Source: Molossus alvarezi
Lineage: Eukaryota; Chordata; Mammalia; Chiroptera; Molossidae
Length of the DNA stretch: 64,000 nucleotides
Reading direction: 5' to 3'
Assembly (NCBI GenBank): GCA_037176705.1
Contig: CM073895.1
Location: forward strand, 4,507,051 to 4,571,050
Of this stretch, positions 11,762-22,062 are shown in pieces. The notes under the pieces were generated by a model. It searched no databases and had not been told where the DNA came from. It worked only from the letters and a program-made list of their open reading frames with translations. Position 1 is the first letter of the stretch, and each line of letters opens with the position of its first letter. The translations under genes and the position numbers were made by a program.

Positions 11762-12109
11762 TACTTCTACTTTTTCTTTAACTCTCCAACTAAATGTTGT
11801 TTTAACTTTAGGTTGCCTTCTGATTTCACAAAAAAATCCTAGTAAATATCCAGTCCCGAGATCACCTTCAGAGCTTCAGATAAAAGCTGCACAGAACACC
11901 TTTTATGCTGAGTTTGTCAACAAAGGCAACACAAAATGACTTAAGCAAGAGGACATGTTTCATGGGGATTTCACTTATAGTCATAAATATGGGAAGTGCC
12001 TTCACTCATTGGGAGTAATACAAAAAAATTTTTTTTAAAGACTTTTTATGCCAAGCTCTGGTTTGTCTTTTTTGTATAAGCGTGCCCGGGACAGGACCAC
12101 ACCTGTCTT

Positions 12110-12356
12110 CTTTTTTTTTCTTTCCTTTTCCTCACCCGAGGACACTTTTTCATATTTTGTTCAGATAGAGTGGGAGGAAAAGAGAGAGAGAGAGAAATAT
12201 CGACGTGAAAGAGACACATTGAGTGGCTGCCACCCGCACAACTAACAAAGGCAGGGGACAAACTGCAACCAAGGCACGTGCCCATAGCGGGACCCGAACC
12301 CGGGTCTCTCTGGAGCGTAGGCTGAGGCTCCAACTGCAGAGCCAAACCGGCCAGGG
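12110..12356 (-). mobile_element. Form A SINE
   Basis: Reverse tail ttcctcacccgaggacac; the Box B complement reads gggacccgaacccggg; head gagccaaaccggccaggg. Confidence 0.92.
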
Positions 12357-12670
12357 AGGGAGTAGTAAAATTTTTTTACAAGAAATATTTCTTTGGCTTC
12401 CACCCGTCAGCCCAGTAACAATGACAGGTGCTCAGACTCCAGCAGTTTCAAGATATACTGTTGACAAATGTTTACCTAAGACTCTGGCTAAACCTATTAT
12501 TATAGATCTTTGACTATTTGCAGCTAGGATTCGGTAAGTTTGATCAACAAGCCAGTCTGTGGCTGCTCAATCACTGATAAACCCAGACTAACTATAAAGG
12601 AGTGATAAGAAAAGCTGATTTCAGAAAAGGAGGTTTCATTTACTGCTTTGCTTTTAAGAATTGCAGAAAG

Positions 12671-12901
12671 TGCCCTTGCCGGTTGCTCAGTGGTTAGAGC
12701 GTCAGCCAGGGTTCAGTTCCCGCTAAGGGCACGTACCTCGGCTGCGGTTTGTCCCCGGCCCTGGGTGGGTCGTGCGGGAGGTAGCCACTCGATGTGTCCC
12801 TTTCACGTAGATGTTTCTCTCTTCCTCTCTCTCCCTCCCACTCTGTCTGAACAAAAAAAAAAAAGGAAAAATGTCCTCGGGTGAGAATAAAAAAAAAAAA
12901 A
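12671..12901 (+). mobile_element. Form A SINE with deletion in the head
   Basis: About 20 nt between the A and B boxes are missing (gagcgtcagccagggttcagttccc). TSD aagaattgcagaaag at about 12657 and 12903. Confidence 0.9.
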
Positions 12902-12954
12902 AAGAATTGCAGAAAGCTTAAATAACTTGTCAGGTAGCTTAATTAAAAGGGAAA

Positions 12955-13163
12955 GAGCCCTGGTCTGTGGGGTTCAGTACGTTAGAACGTTGTCCTGTAC
13001 ACTGAAAGGTCTCAGGTTCGATTCTTGTCCAGGGCACATACTTAGGTTGTGGTTTGGTTCCTGGCGTGGATGGGAGGCGGCCAGTTGATGTTTCTCTCTC
13101 TCTCTCTCTCTCTCTCAAATTAATGAACATGCCCTCCCTGGGGTGAGGATTGAAAAAAAACAA
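12955..13163 (+). mobile_element. Ves-type SINE, diverged
   Basis: Head gagccctggtctgtggggttcag, B box ggttcgattcttg, tail ctggggtgaggatt plus A's. Confidence 0.8.
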
Positions 13164-13399
13164 AAAACACACAAAACAGTGAAAGAAACTGAAGGCCAAG
13201 CCTTACTGCTGATTAGTTACAAAAAACTCTAGGTGTCCTATGGCAGCCTAAAGTGATTTCCAATCCCCCCAAATATTTGATTGGATGTTTTTTCAGTAAA
13301 TAGTACTGAACACATTTGAGGGGTTTTTGTGTGGGGTGCCCAAAACACAGTACCAGAACCAGCAGCTCGGTCGTCTGAGACTGGTAAGCTACGGTGACA

Positions 13400-13660
13400 G
13401 CACAGAGGTCAAGAGCTGGGGCTCCAGTCACACTGCCCAGGGCTGAATTCACGCCCTTGCCCTTTCTAGACGTGCGACCATGGGCCAGTTACTTAACCTC
13501 TCTGTGCCTCAGTTTTCTGTGCCTTAAGTTAGGAATGATCAAAACACCTACCCGAAGGGTTTACGTGAGAATTAAACGAGACAACTGTAATACACAGTGT
13601 TCGTTCAACACGCCGGCCCTGCACAAAGTGAGCGCTCAGAACCCGTTAGCTGTTAATTAA
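13400..13660 (+). repeat. MIR SINE
   Basis: Near full-length forward MIR: gctccagtcacactgcc, gggccagttacttaacctctctgtgcctcagtttt, cacctacccgaagggtttacgtgagaattaaa, agtgagcgctcagaaccc. It lies next to the CpG island. Confidence 0.88.
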
Positions 13661-14658
13661 ACATCATGCAGACCAGCAATGACTGCCAACACATCCTCGA
13701 CCTGCTGTGCCTAGGACGGCCAAACCTGGCCAGCTCCGATCACAGGACGGGCGCCGGGGGTCCGGGCTTTTCTCGCAGGGCTGCGAAGACCGAACCCAGC
13801 GGCTGAGAGGTAACTCCTCCACCTTCTGACCTGACCTTGGAAGCCTTCCTGCCCTTCACGCTGACCTCCTCTGCACAAATCAACGAGAACACTGCCTGGG
13901 CCCTTACTGCGTGCCAGACCCAGTGTGAGACTCTGTCTTACTATCTTTTATTCGGAAAGGGACCGGGGTATCAGGACTCGTGTGGGAACGGACGCGCACG
14001 CCAGGCCGGGCACCGGGCACCGCGCACCGCTTCGTTCGTGGCCACCGGGCTTCTTCCTCCTGCAGCCTCCGAGTCGAGGCTGCAAATCCGGGAGGCTCGC
14101 TCTTCCACTTCTGGCCAGCCGCTCGGGGGGAAGGAGGGCAAAAGACATGTGCCTCTGAGCCTGGACTCACTTCGGGGGCCAGAGGTCCCCGTGGAAGACT
14201 CGGGGTCCCGGCAACCCCCCGGGGAGGTCGCCTGGGGGCTTTGACCTTGATACCCGAGACTCAGTTTCTCATCCTGCCGGCCCGGGGCGATGACCCAGCC
14301 CCTCAACCAGGGCGGGCGTGTGCGCCGAGCGTGGCGCCAGGCCCTGGGGGCGGGGAAGCCCATGCGTGTCCACCACGGACCGCTGTGTCTCCGGTGGGTG
14401 CGGGGGCTCCGGCCTTGCCTGGGCGGCGCACGCGGCGCACTGGCCGCCGCCAGCAGGGCAGAGGCCGGCCGGGGCACCCCCGGCGCGAGGGTCTGGGCGG
14501 GGGGGCCGCCCGGTCGGCCGACGGTCGCGCACGTCAGGCGGGGTCACGCGGCCTCCTCGCCGGCCCCGGCCTCCCGCGGCGGAAGCGGGCGTTCGCCGCC
14601 AGCCCGGCCCTCCCGAACGACCAGGCCGGCCTCAGCCCCGACGGCATCCCGCCGCAGG

Positions 14659-14664
14659 CCTCAC
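14659..14664 (-). other. DNAJC11: Splice donor of DNAJC11 exon 1
   Basis: Reverse-strand GTGAGG directly follows the last recognised codon (GAG), giving AGGGAG|GTGAGG. It keeps phase 0, as expected from the known protein order, in which the next residues would be ASSEE from exon 2. Confidence 0.85.
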
Positions 14665-14736
14665 CTCCCTGCGCACGTTCAGCAACGAGTAATAGTCTTC
14701 ATTGTCCAGCTCCTCCTCGCTCAAGGCCGTCGCCAT
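14665..14736 (-). CDS. DNAJC11: DNAJC11 first coding exon (J-domain mitochondrial protein), partial gene
   Basis: The reverse strand reads ATG then 23 codons ([16 protein letters not shown]..., ending NVRRE) and then a GTGAGG splice donor, so the exon ends in phase 0 after codon 24. I recognise this as the N-terminus of vertebrate DNAJC11, where the J domain begins at about residue 14 with DYYSLLNV. The start is supported by a strong Kozak context (A at -3, G at +4) and an in-frame TGA 12 nt upstream at 14749-14751. From family knowledge, DNAJC11 is a mitochondrial protein of about 560 residues linked to the MICOS/SAM bridging complex and cristae organisation. The HPD motif and the C-terminal domain are encoded by later exons that would lie left of this window. 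The surrounding CpG island fits a housekeeping promoter. Identification is from remembered sequence, not a search. Confidence 0.93.
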
Positions 14737-14739
14737 CTT
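14728..14739 (-). promoter_or_regulatory. YY1-like motif overlapping the DNAJC11 start codon
   Basis: The reverse strand reads GAAGATGGCGAC, close to the YY1 consensus AAGATGGCGGC. Such motifs just downstream of the transcription start, often covering the ATG, are common in CpG-island housekeeping genes. Confidence 0.5.
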
Positions 14740-14827
14740 CACAACCTTTCACCCCGCCAAACCGGCCACGCCGTGCCCAAGAGGGACCGGCGATCGGCGG
14801 CGCGCACAGCGCGGGCCGGCCCGGCTG

Positions 14828-14851
14828 CGCCACAGCGGCCCCTGGCGGCCC
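14828..14851 (-). promoter_or_regulatory. CTCF-like motif in the CpG island
   Basis: The reverse strand has CCGCCAGGGGCCGCTG at 14833-14848. It resembles the CTCF core CCACCAGGGGGCGCTG with two mismatches. Not scored with a matrix. Confidence 0.35.
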
Positions 14852-15030
14852 GGAGTCGCGCCGCTGCGGCCCGCGCCCTGGAGCAGCGCGCCTGCGCCCT
14901 GCGCCCCCGCGCGGCGGAGAGCGGGATGCGGCTCCCGGGCCCGTCCACGTGCTGGGGGTGGAACTAAAGCCCAGCGGCCGCGCCAGGCCTGTGCCTGGAC
15001 TGGGAAGGGAGACTTTGCAATCACAGTAGT

Positions 15031-15473
15031 GGTCGTCACCGTCGGGCACCGCGGACACAGGCCTCTGAAACACCTCCCTGCCTCCCTTGCCAGCCCCCAG
15101 TGTGCGGCGTACCCGCTTCCCAAATAGCCCCACCTGGGCCGCACCCCTGAGCCCACCCCAGCGGGAGACTTGTCTTTGCACTGGAAACCTCCAGGTGGGG
15201 TTTGCTCTACCGCCCTTGTTCTTCGTCATTTCTCTTGCCCATCCAGAACCTTGGTCTGAGGATGGGCCTCCTCATTTTCATTTGTTATTATTGCCCTATA
15301 TTTAGGGGCATCAGGCCATTTTTTTCTGCTGCTTAAATGAAGAGGCAATACCCATTTGGTTCCCACTATGTCTTCAGCAGGCGTGTACACCTACAGCCCC
15401 CATCCTACAGGCGTCCTCTTGTAAATCTCTACCTTATCATTTAGCGGTGGAATCTGATTTCAACCTGGTGCCT
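15031..15473. other. Sequence upstream of the promoter, no gene
   Basis: CpG density falls off to the right of the island. No exon or recognised repeat is visible. Confidence 0.5.
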
Positions 15474-15490
15474 GCTGTTTGGTGCATTTA

Positions 15491-15717
15491 TTTATTTGTT
15501 TATTTATTTTCATCCTCACCCGAGGACATAGAGTGGAAGAGGGAGAGAGAGAGAGAAACATTGACATGAAAGGGACACATCCAGCGGCTGCCACCCACAC
15601 GACCCAACCAGAATCGGGGACAAACTGCAACCGAGGCTCGCACCCCTAGCTAGAACCGAACTCAGGTCTCTCCAGACCGCAGGCTGACGCTCTAACTGCT
15701 GAGCCAAACCAGCCAGG
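15491..15717 (-). mobile_element. Form A SINE
   Basis: TSD gctgtttggtgcattt at 15474-15489 and 15718-15733. The segment between tail and GA-rich tract is shortened. Confidence 0.94.
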
Positions 15718-15734
15718 GCTGTTTGGTGCATTTT

Positions 15735-16725
15735 AAAGATGACTTGGTTACCATCATCTAAATAATGTAAGTGTCTTCGAAATGATGCAGTTATCAAGAG
15801 AGGGTGGACAACGGGGCTCCCCTGCTCTCGCCACCTGTGTGACCTGTACCAGTTCTCCATTATTTCTCTGGAACGTTTGTTCCTTAACTAGCCGTCGGTT
15901 TGGAACCGTCCCTGTTGCCCTTCCTAAACAGGTCTCCTGGGAAGCCCCCAAACACCTGTCTGTGGATTTGAGAAGTTGATTTCTTTCTCTTCTAATTTTT
16001 GGCCAGATGTGTGCCATCTGGGCCTCTGTAGCACCCCCCCTCCCCCTTAGGCTCTTTCAGCACGAGACGCCTAGGTGTGCTGGGATGGGTTACTCGGGAG
16101 TGTTGAGTCAGTGTGGAACAGACTGTCAGCCCAGGTTGTAAATTAAGAGCTATTTCTTTTAGCTGTGTGAAGCTTCCCCACAATAGCTTTTCACAGATAC
16201 TCACGTTCCATCAACTATTCCAGCAGTTTTTTTATGGTCTTTCCTTTTTTCTCCTTTGAAGAGCAGTGATTAGGCTCAACAGCATGCTGACATTTGCTGG
16301 TCTTTACGAATTTTTTACAGAGAGGCCAGGGGGGAAAAATGACAATGTTGAGACATTCCTTTTTTCCTTAGGATTGTAGACATTAATTGGGCCATAATGC
16401 TCAGTTGGGTAGAGAAGTTCTTTGCCATCCTGCCTCCGCTTTGGAAAACACTGCCACTAGGAATTCCATAAGCGGAACATAACATATGTTTCAGAACACC
16501 CAGGTCTGTGTTTCCATGACTGAGAATGACCTGGTTTTTATCACCACTCAAACAAAATAAATAATGACTCAGGGATGCTCTGTGTCTATCCTCTCTTGGG
16601 CCCACGATATTTTGTTCTGGGGTTGTGAGAAATGGAACATAAGCTCAGATACAGCACAGACCTGAGAATGTAGTTACTTCAGAGGTTGGCTGTTTTGATT
16701 TCTTCCCTCTAAAATCTTAATCTAT
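15735..16725. other. About 1 kb without recognised repeats or genes
   Basis: Opposing-strand open frames at 15754-16605 have no recognisable domain. Non-repetitive. Confidence 0.45.
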
Positions 16726-16990
16726 GGCCCTGGCCGGTTTGGCTCAGCGGTTAGAGCGTCGGCCTGCGGTCCTGAGAGACCCGGGTTCGGTTCCCGCTAA
16801 GGGCGCGTACCTCGGTTGCAGTTTGTCCCCGGCCCTGGTCGGTCGTGCTGGTGGCAGCCACTCGATGTGTTCCTTTCACATCGATGTTTCTCTCTCTCTC
16901 TCTCTGTTCCTCTCTCTCCCTCCCACTCTACCTGAACAAAAAATGGAAAAAATGTCCTCTGGTGAGGATAAAAAAATAAATAAATAAAAA
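16726..16990 (+). mobile_element. Form A SINE, young-looking
   Basis: Close to the copies at 11048, 36838 and 56212, with gggttcggttcccgctaaggg. Tail extends into (AAAT)n. TSD aaaatcttaatctatg / aaaatcttaagctatg. Confidence 0.95.
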
Positions 16991-17143
16991 TAAAATAAAA
17001 TCTTAAGCTATGATGTGGAAAAAGAAGGCAAACCAGAAGCAGTGCAAATTACTGAGTTAACACACACACCTGACAAACTACTCATGCCAGAGCTACTGAC
17101 AAACTCACATCAACTCACTGCCTTGCACTTTTGTTTTCTTCTT

Positions 17144-17365
17144 TTTTAATCCTCACCCAAAGATACATTTCCTTTGATTTTCTAGATAGAGAGGGAGGGA
17201 GGGAGGGAGGGAGAGGGAAACATCAATGTGAAAGAGACATCAATTGTCTGCCTCCTGCACGACCCCAACCAGGGCCAGGGATCCAATCTGCAACCCAGGT
17301 ACATGCCCTTGACCGGAAATTGGTGTGCGGGCCAACACTGTAGGCTGAGCCAAACCGGCCAGGGA
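17144..17365 (-). mobile_element. Form A SINE
   Basis: TSD ttgttttcttctt (about 17131 and 17366). GGGA tract at about 17193-17212. Confidence 0.9.
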
Positions 17366-17531
17366 TTGTTTTCTTCTTAAGGGATGAAGCTGAAAGCAAT
17401 TTGTAACTTAACTGTAAAGCAAAGCCTAATATACTTATGTAATATATTCATATAACTACATATACATATGTATGTATTTTATATATGTTTTTATAACTCA
17501 TTAATTCTTTTATCTTTAATAGTAAATATAA

Positions 17532-17741
17532 GGTCCGGCTGGTGTGTCTCAGTAGTTGAGGATTAACAAATAAATAAAAAGAAACATCGATGAGAGAGAA
17601 CATTGATTGGCCGCCTCCTGCATGCCCCCCCACTGGGGATCGGGCCCACAACCTGGGCATGTGCCCTGACCGGGAATGGAACTGGCGACCTCTTGGTGCG
17701 TGGGTTGACACTCAACCACTGAGCCACACCAGCCGGGCTAA
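17532..17741. mobile_element. Inverted SINE fusion
   Basis: Forward head (ccggctggtgtgtctcagtagttgag) joins a forward form A tail (gaggattaacaaataaataaa), followed by a reverse form B body and head (gaaacatcgatgagag ... gagccacaccagccgggc). The head-tail join shares TGAG. Confidence 0.75.
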
Positions 17742-17794
17742 ATTCTTGGTGCGTGGGTCGACGCTCAACCACTGAGCCACACCAGCCGGGCTAA
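17689..17794 (-). repeat. Tandem duplication of a SINE head end
   Basis: About 50 bp beginning cttggtgcgtggg and ending ccagccgggctaaatt occurs twice in a row. The copies differ at a few bases (ttgacactc versus tcgacgctc). Confidence 0.85.
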
Positions 17795-18187
17795 ATTTGA
17801 ATTTCAAATAAACAATGAGTAATCATTAGTATAAGTATACTAATACTGCACGGGACATATACATGTTTATCTGAAATTCAAATCTAACTAGGTGCGCGGT
17901 ATTTTTTTTCACTACATCTGCTGACTCCAGCTGGAGACCCCTCAATCCTTCCCCGTTTCATGAGTCATACTCCTGAGAGGTGAGAGCAGCCTGTCCCAGG
18001 CCCCCAACAGTCGGGCTCGATCCACACCCCTTCTCTCTAGCTCAGGAGGAAAATCACCGACGTTCTTTTCAGTATCTCTTTGGCGTGAGTCCAGTTGGGA
18101 TTTCCTGCTAGCTCGCCATTCACAGCCTGACGTTCCCCTCCTGAGCTCTGATGACCCTGTAAAGAGGAACTAGGGACAAAACAACTC

Positions 18188-18366
18188 AGCCTGGCCAGTG
18201 TGGCTCAGTGGATCGAGTGTCATCCCATGGACTTGAGAAGTCCGGGCTCAGTTCCCGGGCTCGATCCCCCGTGGGGGTTGTGCAGGAGGTAGCTGATCAG
18301 TGTCTCACAGTGATGCTTCTATCTCTCCCGTTCTCTCTAAAAAATCAATAAAACATGTTTAAAACA
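18188..18366 (+). mobile_element. Form B SINE, diverged
   Basis: Head gcctggccagtgtggctcagtgg, tail aaaaaatcaataaaacatg. Confidence 0.85.
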
Positions 18367-18392
18367 AAACAAAAACAAAAAAACCCTCTTAG

Positions 18393-18644
18393 CCCTGGCT
18401 GGTTTTGCTCAGTGGTTAGAGCATCGGCCTGCGAACCAGACAGTCCCGAGTTCGGTTCCCGCTAAGGGCCCGTACCTCAGTTGCAGTTTGTCCCCGGCCT
18501 CGGTTGGGGTCATGTGGGTGGCAACCAGTCGATGTGCCTCTCTCACGTCAATGCCTGTCTCTCCCTTCCTCCCTTTCTTCCTCCGGCTCTATCTGAAGAT
18601 AAATGCAAAAATGTCCTCCGGTGAGAATAAAACAAACAAATAAA
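18393..18644 (+). mobile_element. Form A SINE
   Basis: Head gccctggctggttttgctcagtgg, tail cctccggtgagaat. TSD aaaaaaccctcttag / aaaaaaacctcttag. Confidence 0.92.
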
Positions 18645-18649
18645 CAAAA

Positions 18650-19180
18650 AAACCTCTTAGATGTTCTCAATATTCTCTCCTCCCTTACCACTCCAGTAAC
18701 TTGTCAGCGTGTCTTTGGCCAAGAAGATCATTACGGAGGGGTGGAGCCATCTAGAAGGCCACACCTGCTTCTGCTGGTGAGCTGGCCGCCTGGGCGGGTT
18801 GAAGACTAACCCCAGAGGCAGCCTTAGGGGACGGAGGAGCTGGGCAGCAGTGCAGGCGATAGACCAGTGGCCTCTGGACTCCCTAGCTGTATACCTTGCC
18901 ACTCCAAGAAAGCATTCATCCCCCAAATCTCCCATTCGGAACTTCTGCCTCTGGGGTGGTCAGACATGGGGTACGTTGGGCTGGAGTCAGCAGGAACTGC
19001 TTGCTGATCGGGTGTGGGGCACGGGGGAGAGGACCCGCAGTGACTGGCATTGGGCTCGAACTGCTAGGTCGCAAGGCGTTTGCGGAGGTGAGCAGGCGAG
19101 GGAAGGGGCAGGCTCGGGAGGGCAGTGACCGTGAGTCCTGTCCGGGACAGGCAGAGTGAGGTCTTTCTTCCACCTGCAGC
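18650..19180. other. Unclassified sequence
   Basis: GC-moderate DNA with no exon I can name. Confidence 0.4.
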
Positions 19181-19490
19181 TGGACATTTACCTGCTGCTT
19201 CTGCTGCTTTTACCGCCCACTCTCCCACTTCCCGCAGTCCGGTGCTTGTCCCGATCGTTTCCTTAAATTCCCCTCTCAACGTTTCCTGTGACTTGCTGAG
19301 CCCCAAATCCGATGGCATTTGTTTGACTGCCGTTTGCCTCGATCTAGGCAGTATCTCAGTGTCACCTGCCTTTTTCGTCGTGACCTCTCCCTCCTTGCCG
19401 GCTGCACTTTCTCCCTTAACTTCATATTTCTCTGTGTGGGTTCCCTGCTCTTCCTCCTGCTGGACCTTTTGTGATCGGGGTTCTCAAATC
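19180..19490 (+). repeat. Probable L2 LINE fragment
   Basis: Text such as gagccccaaatccgatggcatttg followed by tcgatctaggcagtatctc resembles the L2 reverse-transcriptase stretch around LDLSAAFDTVDH, heavily decayed. Confidence 0.4.
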
Positions 19491-19656
19491 TTTCAGCCTT
19501 AGACCCCTTGACTTTCCTGCATGGATCTTTCGTTCTAGCCAGAAAAAAAATAATTATTCTCTAAACAGCCCTTGCAGTTCTTTGTTCTTCATCCCTTGCT
19601 GCCTCACTGAGGTTCCATGTAGGGTCATTGACCTTTAGCCTAAAAAACGCCCTGTG

Positions 19657-19826
19657 GAGCCCTGGCCGGTTTGGCTCAATGGTTAGAGAATCGGCCCGCG
19701 GATCAGAGAGACCCGGGTTTGGTTTCCACTAAGAGCATGTACCTCGGTTGTAGTTTGTCCCCGGCCCTGGTTGGGGTCGTGTGGGTGGCAGCCAGTCGAT
19801 GTGTCTCTCTCACATCCATACATCGA

Positions 19827-19864
<38 letters not shown>

Positions 19865-19935
19865 CCCCCCCTGCTCTCTCTGAAGATAAATGGAAAAAAA
19901 AAAAAAAAAAAAAAGTCCGGGTGAGAATTTAAAAA
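19657..19935 (+). mobile_element. Form A SINE with expanded TC tract
   Basis: (TC)n at about 19828-19863 lies inside the body and an A-run at about 19893-19914. TSD aaaacgccctgtgga / aaacacaccctgtgga. Confidence 0.93.
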
Positions 19936-20321
19936 AACACACCCTGTGGAATTTCTTTGAGTGTGAGTCTGCTGTTGAAGAACTCTCAGTTTTGTTGTTT
20001 TTTTTTAAATCTGAAAATGTCTCTGTCTGCCTTCATTAATATTAAAGAATAATTTCTCAGGGTAGAGACATTTAGTTTGCGAGTTATTTTGTTTTCAAGC
20101 ACGTTGGCAATATAATTTTGTTTTCTTTAGTCTTCTGCTATTGCAGTTGTGAAGTGATTCTCTTGTCTCTTTTGGGGACCCCAGTTGCACACTTAGACCC
20201 TCTCAGTGCATCCTGTATGCTTTTAGTTCTCTTTTCTCTCTTTCTTCTTTTTATCTCTGTGGCTTCTTTGTGGGTAGTTCCCATTGACTAATCTTCCACT
20301 TCACTAATTCTCTCCTTTCCT

Positions 20322-20830
20322 AATTTTTTTTACTACTTTATCGAGGCAGAGTTTATGTGCAACCTAACGCACATATTTAATCCTCACCCGAGGATATTTT
20401 TACATTTATTTTCAGAGTGGGAGGGAGAGAGAGAGAGAAACATTGATGTGAGAGAGACACATCCATTGGTTGCCACCTGCACAACCCCAACTGGGGCCAG
20501 ACTAACCACAACCGAGGTACGTGCCCTTGGCTGGAATTGAACCAGGGACTCTCTGGTCCGTAGGTCAGTGCTCTAACCACTGAGCCAAACTGGTCAGGGC
20601 CTAATGCACATATTTAAAGTGAACAAATTTATGAGTTTTGATACATGTATGCACCCATGAATCCATTACTCTAATTAAAATAATAAACATGTCTATCACC
20701 TCCAGAGTTTTCTCATTCCCTTTTATAATATATCCCTCTCTTTACTTCTATCTCTGGGCAACCACCCATCCAATATCTATCATAGATTAATTTGCATTTC
20801 CTAGAATTTTATATATGGGATTATACAGCC
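20322..20830 (-). mobile_element. L1 LINE 3' fragment, reverse, split by a SINE
   Basis: Reads ctttatcgaggcagagtttatg ... catatttaaagtgaacaaatttatgagttttgatacatg ... cacccatgaatccattac, the reverse of an old L1M-type 3' end. Confidence 0.7.
20382..20599 (-). mobile_element. Form A SINE inside L1
   Basis: TSD cctaacgcacatatttaa / cctaatgcacatatttaa (20364-20381 and 20600-20617). Confidence 0.95.
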
Positions 20831-20979
20831 GGCTCCACAGCTGTCATCCTGCATCTTTCCTATACTACCACTTAGGAAGACCATGTCTCTCTCTTCAGTG
20901 TGGGTACCTCTGTTCCCCAAATGCCGTTTTCTTTCTTTCTTTCTTTTTTTATATCCCATTGTTTTGATGAAGCAAACTG

Positions 20980-21191
20980 TCCCACAGTTTTTTAAGAACT
21001 TGGATGCTCAGATCCTACCTTTATATTTGATAGCTAGTTTGATAGGTAGATAGTTTAGTTGGGTATAAAAGTCTAGGTTGTAACCATTTTTCCTCAGAAT
21101 TTTGAAGGCATAGTTCTGCCATCTTTAGTTTCCAGTATTGCAGGCCATAAGACTGATTCTATTCTAATTCCTGAGACTATGAAACTGTCTC

Positions 21192-21225
<34 letters not shown>

Positions 21226-21785
21226 TTGGAATTATTATCTTTATTCCTGGTGTTCTGAAATTCCATGATGATATGCCTTGTATGAGTCTTTTAAAATTTA
21301 TTGTGCTGTACACTCAGTGGGTGGGCTCTTTTTTTATTTTTATTTTTGTCTTTATTGATTCTAGAGAGAAAGGAAGGGAGAGGGAAAGAGAGAGAGAAAC
21401 ATTGATGAAAGAGAACATCAATTGGCCTCCTCCTGCATACCCCCAACTGGGGACCTGGCCCACAACCTGGGCATGTTCCCCAAGGAGCGCACTGGCGACC
21501 TGGTGCATGGGTTGATGCTCAATCAGTGAGCCACACTGGCCAGGCGGGTGGGCTCTTTTAAGCAGGAAACTTCTGTCGGTCACTTCTGGGGAAATTTATT
21601 TGTTTGACAACTTCATTTTTTTGTTTTGTTCTTACTGGAACTGTTTATTGTGATGCTTGATCTCCTAGACTGATTCTCTAATGGTGTTTTCTTTTTTATT
21701 TCTGCTCTTCTATCTTTTTAGTTTTTTGTTGGATATTTCAGGTATATTTACCACTTCTTTTGATTTTTAAAAAAATGTCTGTAGC
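20980..21785. repeat. AT-rich ancient repeat, family uncertain
   Basis: Phrases such as agttgggtataaaagtctagg, tcagaattttgaaggcatag and tggtgttctgaaattccatgatgatatgcc match an interspersed mammalian repeat I recognise but cannot name. (TC)n at 21190-21230. Confidence 0.45.
21332..21545 (-). mobile_element. Form B SINE
   Basis: TSD gggtgggctctttt at about 21318 and 21546. Confidence 0.93.
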
Positions 21786-22062
21786 TCTAGCCAATGTGGC
21801 TTGGTTGGAGCATCGTCTCATACACCAAAAGGTGGAGGGTTTGATTCTTGGTTAGTGCACATACCCAGGTTGATTTTTAGAGAGAGAAGAAGAGAGAAAG
21901 CGAAACATCGACGTGACAGCCAGACATCAGTCGGCTGCCTTTCATATTCCCCCTGCTGGGATCGAGCCCACAACCTGGGCGTATACCCTGATGGAGAATC
22001 GAACCAGCAACCTTTTGGTACATGGGACGATGCCCAACCAACTGAGCCACAGCAGCCAGGGC
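21785..22062. mobile_element. Inverted SINE fusion
   Basis: Forward head from tctagccaatgtggcttgg to cacatacccaggtt runs directly into a reverse form B (gatttttagagagagaagaag ... gagccacagcagccagggc). Confidence 0.75.

Larger units (their letters stand above)
1..14658 (-). other. DNAJC11: DNAJC11 intron 1 (part)
   Basis: This is inferred from the exon 1 donor and the reverse orientation of the gene. No reverse-strand open segment resembling the J-domain core (AAYRRLCMLYHPDK) was found here, so exon 2 probably lies beyond the left edge. The interval holds Ves-type SINEs, MIR fragments and unclassified DNA listed separately. Confidence 0.75.
13960..15030. promoter_or_regulatory. CpG island and probable DNAJC11 promoter
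   Basis: About 1 kb is very rich in G, C and CpG, unlike the AT-rich flanks, and contains no SINE. It spans the 5' end of the DNAJC11 first exon, the start of intron 1 and about 300 bp upstream. No TATA box is evident near the start. Visible candidate sites on the reverse strand are a YY1-like AAGATGGCGAC over the start codon, an NRF1-like GGCGCAGGCGCGC (about 14886-14898) and a CTCF-like CCGCCAGGGGCCGCTG (14833-14848); an E-box CACGTG lies at 14946-14951. Long open frames here on both strands reflect the scarcity of stop codons in GC-rich DNA. Confidence 0.85.

Noticed and set aside
1..14658. DNAJC11 exon 2 inside the window
   Set aside because: No reverse-strand segment encoding the J-domain core with HPD and splice sites was found by eye. 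A tblastn of DNAJC11 against the window would settle this.
14739..14948. Upstream reverse-strand open frame ending 2 nt before the DNAJC11 ATG
   Set aside because: It begins at GTG (GTGGACGGG), not ATG, has no internal ATG, and the transcription start is unknown, so a real uORF is not supported.
13980..15029. Long forward open frame of about 349 codons in the CpG island
   Set aside because: Low-complexity Arg/Pro/Ala/Gly-rich product in GC-rich DNA with few stops. It runs antisense through the recognised DNAJC11 exon and shows no domain.
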